23,323 nt of DNA from Scatosoma sp045128175 (GCA_045128175.1 JBGVRF010000145.1:1-23323); one strand, 5' to 3'; counted from the stretch's first letter, positions 7,683 through 15,276 are shown. The notes: a model not told the origin generated them from the letters alone. Made by a program: numbers and translations.

Positions 7683-9302
7683 TTACGACAGGTCTCCCTC
7701 CACCTCGCGCAACGCCTTTCTCGCCTTGTATTCCGTACTCTTTATCACGGTGTTATCCTCAAATACGAAATTTTGACAGTTGCGCACGTATACACACGCG
7801 CCCGTAAACGTGATGAATTTATTGCCGACGACCCTGACGTTGCGATGATAATCCTTGATCTCCTTATTCGCCTCGATGTCTGCGAAAATAACAATGGAAA
7901 AGTCCGAGCAATGATAACCGCAGTTATCGAACACGTTATTGCAAACGGTCACATCTCTTACGGCGGTTGCCTCCCACCAGAAAGAATTATCGCCGTTGAT
8001 AGAAACGCCCGCGTCGGAATTATAAAACAGACAATTTTCCACGACCGCTTTTTTATTAGTCGTTACCAATACGCCGCGGGGACGGTTGTCGCCCATACGG
8101 CAATCGTGGATATGTACTTCGGGGAATGCCGTCGTGTTATCCGCAATATATCCCGCCTTTATACCTGCTGGCATTTCGTCGAACGTCAGACGGATCCTTC
8201 TTTCGTCGAGCATGGCAGCAGCCTTGATCGTCGCTTGTTTTTTATAGGCGACTACGTCGGGAGAGGTGATCTCCACGACGTCGCCCGCGCGATAGAGCGG
8301 CACGCCGAATTGCTGAAAATGTTGCAATTCTACGGTGATCCCGTCGCCACCTACCTCCGTGACTTTCGTATAGATTCCGTGTACGTTACAGCCATCGTCC
8401 ATCATATTCTCGAAACGGCAGTTTTCCAAATGCACCTTTCCACGGCAGTTGACAAAATGGGTGGCGTCGCAGTTGATGCTGCAAAGATACTCTTGATCCT
8501 CCCTTGCGTAAATTTGTACGTTGTCGAGGTGAACGTTTTCACAGCATTGACAAATGACGCCCATCGCACCGCCGTCGCGGATCGTTACGTTCTCGACGAC
8601 AACGTCAGCGCAATCGATCGCTGTGACGATACTGTTCATGCGCTGCTCGTGCGTGATGACGAAACGGTTGTTACCCGTCAAAAAGGAAAAATCCCCTTTC
8701 AAAAGCAGCGTTTCGCGTTCCGTTTCCTCCACACTCCAGATTACTTGCGGAATGGGCGGCTGCGGATGACGGTTGACCTTATCGCCGATCAACGGAAGAA
8801 GGATGGCGGCGTTGTATGCGGGACGTTTTCTCGTTTTATCCATTTCCAGAAAAAGATTGATCCCCTCGCTGAGCTTTTGTTCCCAATACGCCCCATACGC
8901 CACGATCGTACCGTTTTCTATTCGATAAGGATATTTTTCTTTATCAATAGATATTTCCGCATGATCTGCACCGTGATCGATGATCTCGCCACAGGTAAAA
9001 AACGGTCTGTCGTACTCGACCGTGAAATTTTTCAGCGTCACTCCACGACAGTCCTCCGCTACAAAAGGACTGATCCTGCCCTTGAAAAATAACGTACTGC
9101 CCGAAAAATCCAACGTTACGTTTTCCAAGCCCTGCAAAAGCAACGCGACCTTTCTTGTCCCGCTGTCATTGTTGCTGACAAACAAGAAGCGTTCGCGCGT
9201 CATTTCGGCGTTGATCTCATACCTGCCCTTTTCAAAAACGTATTCGCAGTTGCTTTTAAACCGCAACGCGCTTGTCCATTCCTTAATAAAAACCCTTTCC
9301 AT
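7683..9302 (-). CDS. GH110-like right-handed beta-helix protein (putative alpha-1,3-galactosidase), cytosolic
   Basis: This 539-residue protein has repeated short beta-strand turns (VENVTIRD, VHLDNVQI, VHLENCRFENM, VENCLFYNSDAGVSI, VRVVGNKF), the pattern of a right-handed parallel beta-helix. It best fits GH110, inverting exo-galactosidases that release terminal alpha-1,3-linked galactose (blood group B and alpha-Gal type glycans). Asp279 in INCDATHF and Asp302-Asp303 in MMDDGCNVHG have the spacing I recall for the GH110 catalytic aspartates. No signal peptide or membrane segment is visible, so it would act inside the cell on imported sugars, unlike most secreted members. The ATG has AAAGGAAAG upstream. 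No sugar transporter is adjacent. The fold is clear; the substrate is inferred. Confidence 0.72.
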   Translation of the reverse strand: MERVFIKEWTSALRFKSNCEYVFEKGRYEINAEMTRERFLFVSNNDSGTRKVALLLQGLENVTLDFSGSTLFFKGRISPFVAEDCRGVTLKNFTVEYDRPFFTCGEIIDHGADHAEISIDKEKYPYRIENGTIVAYGAYWEQKLSEGINLFLEMDKTRKRPAYNAAILLPLIGDKVNRHPQPPIPQVIWSVEETERETLLLKGDFSFLTGNNRFVITHEQRMNSIVTAIDCADVVVENVTIRDGGAMGVICQCCENVHLDNVQIYAREDQEYLCSINCDATHFVNCRGKVHLENCRFENMMDDGCNVHGIYTKVTEVGGDGITVELQHFQQFGVPLYRAGDVVEITSPDVVAYKKQATIKAAAMLDERRIRLTFDEMPAGIKAGYIADNTTAFPEVHIHDCRMGDNRPRGVLVTTNKKAVVENCLFYNSDAGVSINGDNSFWWEATAVRDVTVCNNVFDNCGYHCSDFSIVIFADIEANKEIKDYHRNVRVVGNKFITFTGACVYVRNCQNFVFEDNTVIKSTEYKARKALREVEGDLS

Positions 9303-9503
9303 AATTCTTTCCTTTATTGTTTTTTCGATATCGCGTAAACACTTTTCAAACCGAATTTTTCAAAACGGCAATCGGGTCACGTTTACCTTGTCGTTTAAGA
9401 TCCCCGCGTCGATCTCTTTTTTTGTCTCCAAACACCAAAACGCACTTATTATTTATAAACGATTTATTTTATAGCGAAACAGCAAATTTCGCCTCCCGTT
9501 TTT
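9303..9503 (-). other. Intergenic spacer with a weak hairpin
   Basis: The only structure I see is a 6-bp stem, GCGAAA with TTTCGC (9474-9479 and 9487-9492), followed on the minus strand by an A/T-rich stretch that is not a proper T-tract. It may be a weak terminator for the gene at 9504. I find no convincing promoter for the GH110-like gene, which could be read through from upstream. Confidence 0.3.
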
Positions 9504-9878
9504 TTAATCCTGTTCGTCATCCTCCTCGGCGTCATCGAAAAAATGATTGAGCGAATCGCCGTCCTCATCGTCCTCGGACACCTCGGACAGTTCGAAAATA
9601 TCCTCTTCTTCACGTCTCGTTACAGGCTTAGGCGGACTGTCGGAGACCTTGTTAAACCACTTAAAAAAGCTTTGCTCAGACCCCGATCGTTTCGTTTCTT
9701 CTTTTACGAAACGAAAGAGCAATCCGCCCTCGAAAACGACCGTTTTTTCTTCCGTCATCCGTTTCAATGTACTACGTACCGTATGATAATCGAGAGAAAG
9801 TTCTTTCTGCAATTGGGCCACAGTCGTGCTGCCTTGTTGCTTGAAGTACCCGTAAATTTTTTCTTTCGCTGTTTTCAT
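9504..9878 (-). CDS. Small winged-helix protein with a highly acidic C-terminal tail
   Basis: I do not recognise a named family. Residues 1-58 look like a winged helix-turn-helix: two helices and a recognition helix (STTVAQLQKELSLDYHTVRS, then TLKRMTEEKTV) and a wing (VFEGGLLFRFV). Residues 59-88 are a basic linker with FFKWFNKV. Residues 90-124 are very acidic, ending DDAEEDDEQD. This architecture recalls the delta subunit of RNA polymerase (RpoE), and the winged helix also recalls the FtsK gamma domain that reads DNA polarity signals. Eleven bases separate it from the VirD4-like gene, with AAAGGAG upstream of the ATG, so it is the last gene of that operon. I infer that it may guide or regulate the motor. 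Confidence 0.75.
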   Translation of the reverse strand: MKTAKEKIYGYFKQQGSTTVAQLQKELSLDYHTVRSTLKRMTEEKTVVFEGGLLFRFVKEETKRSGSEQSFFKWFNKVSDSPPKPVTRREEEDIFELSEVSEDDEDGDSLNHFFDDAEEDDEQD

Positions 9879-9889
9879 TGTTTTCTCCT

Positions 9890-11587
9890 TTAAAAACTGA
9901 ATTTCTTTTTCTTTGTTGTTGCAAATTTATATACGTATTTCGAATCAAACGGATTGACTTTGCAAACGTATGTTTTCACGTCCGACAAAGGCAAATTGCT
10001 GAATTCTTTGCACATATAATATCGCTCCATCTTTGACCAAAACGTATACCCGGAATTCGCCTCCGTGATGACGCATTCCCCGGGTTTCAGATGGGAAAGC
10101 AAGCTTTTCGGCACGAGCGGGATCGTTTCGATCTGATAATAATCCATTTCTTTGCCGCCGCCGTTCAATGCACTCAAAGGCGATATACGGGTATATTCGC
10201 CGCACTCGCGGGAAAATTCTTGTAACGTATCGGGATTGTTACTGCCGAGCATGACGTGCATATTGAGATTATCGCGGATAACCATCGCCACAGAATTGCC
10301 GTAAACACTGTTCAGTTGCGCATACGATTGCATGATCAGGATGAAGAAAATATTTCTGCCCGCGCAGGCGGAGATCTTCGTCTGAAAATCTTCCAATTCA
10401 GGAAAATTCCCGAATTCATCCAAGATAAAATACCACGGTGCCTCGAATTTTCCCATCGACAGTCCGTCGGCATGATCGATCAAATATGCATACATATTTT
10501 GCACGAATAGACCGATCATTTTATAATACATCTTTATTTCGTCGCGATAATCGATAAACAGCGCCACGGGGCGACCGTCTACCAGATCAGAAAACTCGAA
10601 CGTATTACAGCTGGTGATCAAACGAACGGCGCAATTTCTGAAAATGGCGATATTCGAATTAAAAACGCTCATAATACACCTTCGGGTAGTGTCGCCGTTT
10701 TCAAGAATGGTATTTTTTACATACCCGTACGAGCGGGAATCCTTTGGACGGTCGTTAAAATAGCCGCCGTCGCCATAACTGCTTCCTCTTCCGTCCTCCA
10801 TCGTACCAAGGATCCTGATAATGGTGCTGAACGAATACGTATCTTCGGTGATGAGCGTTTCGACGCGCTCTTTCGCGTCCTCCCTGCTGTCCTCCAGCAT
10901 CGCCCAAAGAAAGCCCTTTAAAAGTTCGCACGCGCTGTTTTCCCAATAGGGATCCCGCATATTCAACGTAGGCATAAACAGCGTTGCAATTACGTCAATA
11001 TCGCTGCCCACCTCCTCCAGCTGCATACTTATCACGTTTTCCAACGCCTCGTCCAACGCCTCCTGATCTTCGTATATCACGCCTTTATAACGGTTTCGAG
11101 GACCATTCTCTGTGTCTACCAGCTCAACCTTTTTATACTCGTCATCGATTGCCCGATATTTACGAAAAATAGGCGTAAGCGGATTCCAGCACTCGCTCTT
11201 TTGATAATCACGGAAGTTGAGAATCAATACGTTGTATCCCTGCTCCCGCAGAGTCGCCGCCGTATAGCGGTATATTTCCCCTTTCGGGTCGGATACAACG
11301 AAAGATTTTTTCTGTTTCTGCAAAGCAAAGGAAAGCACGGTGGGGATCACGTACGAAGTCGTTTTTCCCAATCTCGTCGCCGCCATAACGCCGACGTGAT
11401 TATCCTTTTCCGAATACACCTGTAACAGCCTCCCGTCTTTATAAAGGTTGGCCTTCAAAACACCCGTTACCGTCCTTTCGGGCAATTCGTCGTAATATAT
11501 TGCATTGGTAAAATTCTTATCCACTTCACTGTAATGGACTAGCTTCGTATTTTCATAGCCCTCTAAAAGTTTGCTATCAATTTCCAC
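9890..11587 (-). CDS. VirD4/TraG-type coupling ATPase, soluble and without other conjugation genes
   Basis: This 565-residue protein belongs to the VirD4/TraG/FtsK-like DNA-pumping ATPases. The Walker A region is AATRLGKTT (about 69-77), a variant of the family's TRSGKG loop. SDPKGEIYRYTAATLREQGY (from residue 99) is a family hallmark. Walker B is WYFILDEFGNFPEL with Asp390-Glu391. IMQSYAQLNSVYG (418-430) is the usual sensor segment. Relatives normally have two N-terminal membrane helices, but here the protein starts polar and none is visible. The start is GTG at 11585-11587 with GGAGGTGA upstream, overlapping the previous gene by 11 bp. No relaxase, VirB4 or VirB6 gene is in the window. A role in conjugation is therefore not supported; DNA or protein translocation in the operon's system is inferred. 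Confidence 0.88.
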   Translation of the reverse strand: MEIDSKLLEGYENTKLVHYSEVDKNFTNAIYYDELPERTVTGVLKANLYKDGRLLQVYSEKDNHVGVMAATRLGKTTSYVIPTVLSFALQKQKKSFVVSDPKGEIYRYTAATLREQGYNVLILNFRDYQKSECWNPLTPIFRKYRAIDDEYKKVELVDTENGPRNRYKGVIYEDQEALDEALENVISMQLEEVGSDIDVIATLFMPTLNMRDPYWENSACELLKGFLWAMLEDSREDAKERVETLITEDTYSFSTIIRILGTMEDGRGSSYGDGGYFNDRPKDSRSYGYVKNTILENGDTTRRCIMSVFNSNIAIFRNCAVRLITSCNTFEFSDLVDGRPVALFIDYRDEIKMYYKMIGLFVQNMYAYLIDHADGLSMGKFEAPWYFILDEFGNFPELEDFQTKISACAGRNIFFILIMQSYAQLNSVYGNSVAMVIRDNLNMHVMLGSNNPDTLQEFSRECGEYTRISPLSALNGGGKEMDYYQIETIPLVPKSLLSHLKPGECVITEANSGYTFWSKMERYYMCKEFSNLPLSDVKTYVCKVNPFDSKYVYKFATTKKKKFSF

Positions 11588-13202
11588 TTACTTCACCTCC
11601 AAAGCCGAAATATTTCCGTGCGCCGTTCTGTTCGCTGATGCAATTCTTCATGATCTCCGCAGTAAGAAAGAGCGGTTGCCCTTTTGCGCGGTGAGACAAG
11701 ATCGCCTCGTCCAGTGCGGATTCCATCGCGTCGATCGAAAGCCCTGTCAACTGCCCGATCGCCTCTTCGCAGACGGTTATCTGCGGCACGCCGTACTGCT
11801 TCCGTTTTTCGCCCAGAATATGATCGACCACCATTTTACGTTCCGCCTTCGTCGCTTCGGAAATACGCGTAACGTCGCAATATTTTTTCAGTAATCGTTC
11901 GTTTTCTCTATCACAAAAACAGATGGGCAGAACAGCGCTGAGATCAAGACATACGGCGGGATGTATCAAGCGAAACCTTCTGCGTTTCGCGCTCCGCAAA
12001 AAGTTTTTAACCTGCTCGAATACGGCAGGCGCGATCTCACCGCGGAAAAACAGCAGATACACGTTGTTTTTATATTCCGTACACCCACTGATGAACACGT
12101 TGTTTTTCGTCAACTCGAAATCGGGGGCAGTGAGGTCGGAAACCTCGATGCGTTCCACGTGCGCGCCGTCCACTAGCCCCGCCACCGTTGTCGCGTATGC
12201 ATCAAGGATATACGCGGAGTCCGAGCTTAAGCACAAGGGCTTATACGAGTCCAGCGTACGCAGGTCGACGTTTCTGAGCGCACTGTAAAGCTTTTCCGCC
12301 ACCGCGTCACGGGCAAGAGGCGCGTCCACCATCGCCGAGGGATGCAGCTCAAATTCCTCCTCCGACAGTTTCAAAGGCAATTCCGTAACGAGCGCAAGCT
12401 GTTCTTTGTTGCCCGAAAACAGAGCCTTTTCCTTGTCCTTGAATTCCAACGTGCGACTGTAGATCAAACGGGCGTACTGTGCAGAAAACACCTCGCGGCG
12501 AAGTATGCCTTTGCGGAATGCTTTTTCCAACAGCGTAGCTTGCGCGTCCTCCGCCACGTATTCTTCTCCGTATTTCTGCGTCGCGATCTCAAACAACGCA
12601 GGTTGTGAAACGTTTTCCGCCGCGATCTTCAATCTTCCGAGATTCTGCGTTTTTTCTCCCGCCTCGTACCGTAATGCGTAAAATAATCCTTCCGCGTCGT
12701 TCCATTTTGCTACGTTTTTCAGACGTTCAAACCCCGATTTTACGTCGCGGTTGACGAATACGCCTTCCATCTTCAGAAAACCCAGCAAGCGGATCATCGG
12801 CACTACCCCAGCATTTGCAAGATCAGTCAGTTGCTTATGTACCACCGTTTTCGTTACGTCCTCTCCAACAAAAAATTCCAACCTTTTTAACTGCTGAAAA
12901 ACACTGCCTTTGACGCGTAACGCCTCCGTTTCCTCCAACGTTTCCTTCACGTCCGTCGCCTTTTCTCTGAGCGTGTAATACTGTTTGATTCGACAATGAA
13001 GATTATATTCCCGTTCCGAACGGATTCCGCAAACGGTAGGGCTTTCCGTCAGCGCGAACAACGTTTCAAGCTTGTTCGCAGGTAAAAGGAACACTTCTCC
13101 TAACCGTTTGAAAACGAAAGCCTTATCCGGAATAAAGCTTCCGGCGATAAGATCGAGTGTGAAATATTCACGCAACATGATTTCCGATAAATAGTCCAAC
13201 AT
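11577..13202 (-). CDS. Sel1-like repeats plus degenerate AAA+ (Lon/Clp-like) pseudo-ATPase
   Basis: I do not know a named family for this 541-residue protein. Residues 125-200 resemble one or two Sel1-like repeats (GFLKMEGVFVNRDVKSGFER). Residues 310-505 follow an AAA+ module of Lon/Clp type. At the Walker A position, PLCLSSDSAYILDAYATTVA (322-341) keeps the flanking pattern but lacks the Gly-Lys-Thr. At Walker B, VYLLFFRGEI (381-390) lacks the Asp-Glu pair. DLSAVLPICFCDREN (420-434) fits the sensor-1 region, and CDVTRISEATKAERKMVVDH begins a typical AAA+ lid. ATP hydrolysis is therefore unlikely. The ATG follows the clpP stop by 2 bp, with GGAGGTG inside clpP. Coupling to clpP suggests an adaptor or scaffold for the peptidase; this is inference. 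Confidence 0.7.
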   Translation of the reverse strand: MLDYLSEIMLREYFTLDLIAGSFIPDKAFVFKRLGEVFLLPANKLETLFALTESPTVCGIRSEREYNLHCRIKQYYTLREKATDVKETLEETEALRVKGSVFQQLKRLEFFVGEDVTKTVVHKQLTDLANAGVVPMIRLLGFLKMEGVFVNRDVKSGFERLKNVAKWNDAEGLFYALRYEAGEKTQNLGRLKIAAENVSQPALFEIATQKYGEEYVAEDAQATLLEKAFRKGILRREVFSAQYARLIYSRTLEFKDKEKALFSGNKEQLALVTELPLKLSEEEFELHPSAMVDAPLARDAVAEKLYSALRNVDLRTLDSYKPLCLSSDSAYILDAYATTVAGLVDGAHVERIEVSDLTAPDFELTKNNVFISGCTEYKNNVYLLFFRGEIAPAVFEQVKNFLRSAKRRRFRLIHPAVCLDLSAVLPICFCDRENERLLKKYCDVTRISEATKAERKMVVDHILGEKRKQYGVPQITVCEEAIGQLTGLSIDAMESALDEAILSHRAKGQPLFLTAEIMKNCISEQNGARKYFGFGGEVSGN

Positions 13203-13204
13203 AT

Positions 13205-13786
13205 TTACACCTCCATTGCCTTATTTTTTCCCGGGATAACGTAATCGATCAGCCCGTATTCCTTCGCGGTCGCCGCCGTCATGATCGTATCCCGATCGGT
13301 ATCTTTGCGAATGGTCGCAAGCGAACGACCGGTGTTCGCGGAAAGGATACGATTCAGCCGATCCCGCGTCCGCTCGATGTGCTTCGCAGCGATAATGATA
13401 TCGGACGCCTGCCCACTTGCCCCACCAAGCGGCTGATGAATGAGAATTTCGCAATTTTCTGTTGCTCTGCGCATACCGCGTGTCCCCGCCGAAAGCAGGA
13501 ACGCCCCCATGGACGCGACCATACCCAGCCCTACCGTCGCAATCTTCGCGTCGAGATAGCTTATCGTGTCGTAGATAGCCAGCCCCTCGCTGACCGAGCC
13601 GCCCGGCGAATCGATCTGCAACGTAATCACCTGTTCTTCGGGCGGCACGCCGTTAGCTTTGAACTTATCGTCCAGATATTGCAGCTGCGCAATCACCCTT
13701 TCTGACATAGCTGCGTCGATTACCCCAAATATGTTGATCGTGTTACGATCAAGCGAATACTGCCAGGAAAATTCTTGGTCTTTCAT
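13205..13786 (-). CDS. ClpP-family serine peptidase
   Basis: This 193-residue protein has the ClpP fold and a complete catalytic triad: Ser92 in MVASMGAFLLSAGT, His117 in ILIHQPLGG and Asp166 in DTDRDT, in the E. coli ClpP pattern. LQIDSPGGSVSEGLAIYDT and AKEYGLIDYVI are also family marks. No signal peptide is visible, so it is cytosolic, or a TepA-like ClpP relative. Its neighbours are not ClpX or tig but a degenerate AAA+ protein and a VirD4-like ATPase, so it is probably a second, specialised ClpP; the housekeeping copy would lie elsewhere. I leave the symbol empty for that reason. AGGAGG precedes the ATG. No clear promoter lies between it and the terminator at 13855-13888. Confidence 0.9.
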   Translation of the reverse strand: MKDQEFSWQYSLDRNTINIFGVIDAAMSERVIAQLQYLDDKFKANGVPPEEQVITLQIDSPGGSVSEGLAIYDTISYLDAKIATVGLGMVASMGAFLLSAGTRGMRRATENCEILIHQPLGGASGQASDIIIAAKHIERTRDRLNRILSANTGRSLATIRKDTDRDTIMTAATAKEYGLIDYVIPGKNKAMEV

Positions 13787-13854
13787 AGTTTTTACCTCCT
13801 CGTGTTCTTTTTATTTTTTCATTTTTTTGATGTATTGTTGCCCCGAATACGAAA

Positions 13855-13888
13855 AAAGGACGCTCGTTGCAAACAACGAACGTCCTTT
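13855..13888 (-). terminator. Strong intrinsic terminator upstream of the clpP-like gene
   Basis: The minus strand reads an 8-bp stem AAAGGACG/CGTCCTTT, a 2x2 internal loop, a 5-bp stem CGTTG/CAACG and a four-base loop, then TTT and CG. It lies ~70 bp before the clpP-like ATG and directly after the stop codon of the small ORF at 13888-14121. It is either the end of a separate short transcript or an attenuator for the clpP operon. Confidence 0.85.
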
Positions 13889-14121
13889 CAGGCAAATGAT
13901 TGCCGAAACCTCCGTAAATGCTCCCTTTTTCGGGTTTTACCCCCTATCAAGGCAAAACGGCGCGAACTTCCGCTGTTGAATTCCGTTGTTTTTGTGCCAA
14001 AATTTGACAAAGATGCTGAAGATATCGATCCCGCTGAAAAGTCGGGTCGCAAAAAAGCCAATTGAACGTGAGAATTCAACTGCAATAAGATCAACCATTT
14101 TTCAGCCTGCAACGTTTTCAT
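13888..14121 (-). CDS. Possible 77-residue small protein of unknown function
   Basis: This reading frame has an ATG with GGGAGG nine bases upstream, lies 76 bp downstream of the predicted transcription start, and stops (TGA) at the first base of the terminator stem. The start MKTLQAEKWLILLQLNSHVQ is partly hydrophobic; the rest is Ser-rich and then basic (GGKTRKREHLRRFRQSFA). I recognise no family, and the composition in the second half is not clearly protein-like. The same stretch may instead be a structured non-coding leader. The promoter, ribosome binding site and terminator support expression of the region more than they support the protein. Confidence 0.35.
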   Translation of the reverse strand: MKTLQAEKWLILLQLNSHVQLAFLRPDFSAGSISSASLSNFGTKTTEFNSGSSRRFALIGGKTRKREHLRRFRQSFA

Positions 14122-14203
14122 GCTTTCGCGCCTCCCTGATAAATTTTACGTTTCTTTTTGTTCCGTCCGTGAGAGCAACGGCAAAAAAGTCAACGCAATT
14201 TTA

Positions 14204-14232
14204 ATTATAACACAGGTTACTGTCATTGTCAA
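14204..14232 (-). promoter_or_regulatory. Full-consensus sigma-A promoter upstream of the clpP operon leader
   Basis: On the minus strand TTGACA (14227-14232) and TATAAT (14204-14209) are separated by exactly 17 bp, a perfect consensus. Transcription should start near 14197. It is among the strongest promoters in the window and points at the short leader and the clpP-like operon. Confidence 0.88.
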
Positions 14233-14414
14233 TAGGGTAAATGAAAATTTTTAGCAAAATATTTAAAAAACTTTCTTATATTTCTTTTATATTATGATAG
14301 TTATAATTATTTTTTGTTAAAAATAAGCAATACTTTTTTATTTTCAAAGCGAACGGCGCTATTTCCGCTTTGTCGTTTTGTCATAGCTTCCTTTTGTTTA
14401 TGTATAAGTTACGC
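14233..14414. other. A/T-rich spacer with one hairpin
   Basis: Between the promoter above and the metallophosphoesterase stop codon the sequence is strongly A/T-rich with no ORF of note. CAAAGCG (14345-14351) pairs with CGCTTTG (14366-14372). No T-tract follows on the minus strand, so it is at best a weak terminator for the gene at 14415. Confidence 0.35.
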
Positions 14415-15101
14415 TTACTCTAAGGGATATATCTCGTGATAGAGGACGGTTTTCTTGTCTGTGAGATGTCCGTCCATATGATAATGCCCGAAATACCAAT
14501 GACGATACTCGACGTTGTTTTCAAACCCCGAAAGCAACAAATTTTCAAAATACGGATACATCTTGGTCGTTCGGTTGCAAAGAGGCGGATAGAACAACGC
14601 CTTTTCATCGCAGGAATGAGAAATGATAAAATCCACCTTTCTATCGTGTTTATCGAGATTTTCCCACGCCGCCTCCACGTCGAGCATGGTAGGCGTTTCC
14701 TGTGGCCACCAACTGACGCCTTCGCGGCGGAATGCTACGTCTACGCTCGTCGCGCCGCCGAAGGTGAAAATCTTTTTCCCTTCGATCGTGAACACCTGTC
14801 CACGACAAAGATGAATGATATCTTCGCGGATCTTATGCACTTTCCCGCCCTTCCATTGCGTTCTCTTCCAGTTGTCGAGTATATCGAAATTTTCATGATT
14901 TCCGTCCACGAACAATACCGTAAACGGCAACTTGCGAAAATGTGCCAGATCCTCCTCCAACGTCTTTTCGTCCCACACGCCGCCGAAATCCCCTGCGACG
15001 ATGACGTAATCTTTTTTCGTCAATTCGGGGTGCTCGTGCGCGAACACGACCAACTTGAAATAGTCGTACGTTCCGTGCGTATCCCCTGTTACATAGATCA
15101 T
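14415..15101 (-). CDS. Calcineurin-like metallophosphoesterase
   Basis: This 228-residue cytosolic protein has all the metal-binding motifs of the calcineurin-like phosphoesterase fold: GDTHG (Asp7, His9), VAGDFGGVW (Asp38), DGNHEN (Asn68, His69), FIISHSCDEK and FGHYHMDG. Such enzymes use two metal ions to hydrolyse phosphomonoesters or diesters. The substrate cannot be read from the sequence; the family includes protein phosphatases and nucleotide hydrolases. The ATG is preceded by AGGAGG. It seems to be a single-gene unit read from a promoter at 15249-15276, with a ~140-nt leader. Neighbouring genes give no clue to its role. Confidence 0.9.
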   Translation of the reverse strand: MIYVTGDTHGTYDYFKLVVFAHEHPELTKKDYVIVAGDFGGVWDEKTLEEDLAHFRKLPFTVLFVDGNHENFDILDNWKRTQWKGGKVHKIREDIIHLCRGQVFTIEGKKIFTFGGATSVDVAFRREGVSWWPQETPTMLDVEAAWENLDKHDRKVDFIISHSCDEKALFYPPLCNRTTKMYPYFENLLLSGFENNVEYRHWYFGHYHMDGHLTDKKTVLYHEIYPLE

Positions 15102-15248
15102 TTTTTTTGCCTCCTTTTGTCCTCCGAGTCTTCTCCCTTCCCCTCTTCACGTCTTTATTATAGCGCCTTTTTACGCAAATGGTGTAAATTGAGAAATGAC
15201 ATCGCAAGATCGCTTAATTTTTTATTTTCTCAAATGAAAGTAAGCGGC

Positions 15249-15276
15249 ATTATAACACACTTTTTTCATTTGTCAA
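15249..15276 (-). promoter_or_regulatory. Promoter for the metallophosphoesterase gene
   Basis: On the minus strand TTGACA (15271-15276) and TATAAT (15249-15254) are 16 bp apart, giving a start near 15242. A second TATAAT lies at 15157-15162 without a good -35 and could be an alternative start closer to the gene. In the long leader TTGAGAAA and TTTCTCAA can pair. Confidence 0.75.

Larger units (their letters stand above)
13849..14197 (-). ncRNA. Predicted ~345-nt short transcript or leader RNA before the clpP operon
   Basis: A consensus promoter (14204-14232) and a strong terminator (13855-13888) define a transcript of about 345 nt. Its 5' end can fold: CTTTTTTG pairs with CAAAAAG around an inner CCGT/ACGG hairpin. 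Further on AGTTGAA pairs with TTCAATT, and TTGCCG near the 5' end could pair with CGGCAA near the 3' end. I find no T-box, tmRNA, 6S, RNase P or SRP signature. It could be a regulatory leader, a small RNA, or the mRNA of the 77-residue ORF. Confidence 0.4.

Noticed and set aside
7527..9092. 521-codon open frame on the plus strand
   Set aside because: It is antisense to the GH110-like gene, has no ribosome binding site, and lacks recognisable domains. Its length comes from the codon bias of the true gene.
9504..13786. Integrated conjugative element
   Set aside because: Only a VirD4-like ATPase is present; relaxase, VirB4, integrase and att-like direct repeats were not seen.
13775..14065. 96-codon plus-strand frame ending in an acidic/Lys-rich stretch
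   Set aside because: The end looks protein-like, but the start is low-complexity, there is no ribosome binding site, and it is antisense to the promoter-terminator unit.
13849..14197. Leader identified as tmRNA, 6S, RNase P, SRP RNA or T-box
   Set aside because: No tag-peptide or TpsiC-like 3' end, no RNase P or SRP core motifs, and no T-box sequence were found by reading.
14345..14372. Terminator for the metallophosphoesterase gene
   Set aside because: The stem is followed by an A-rich stretch on the minus strand instead of a T-tract.
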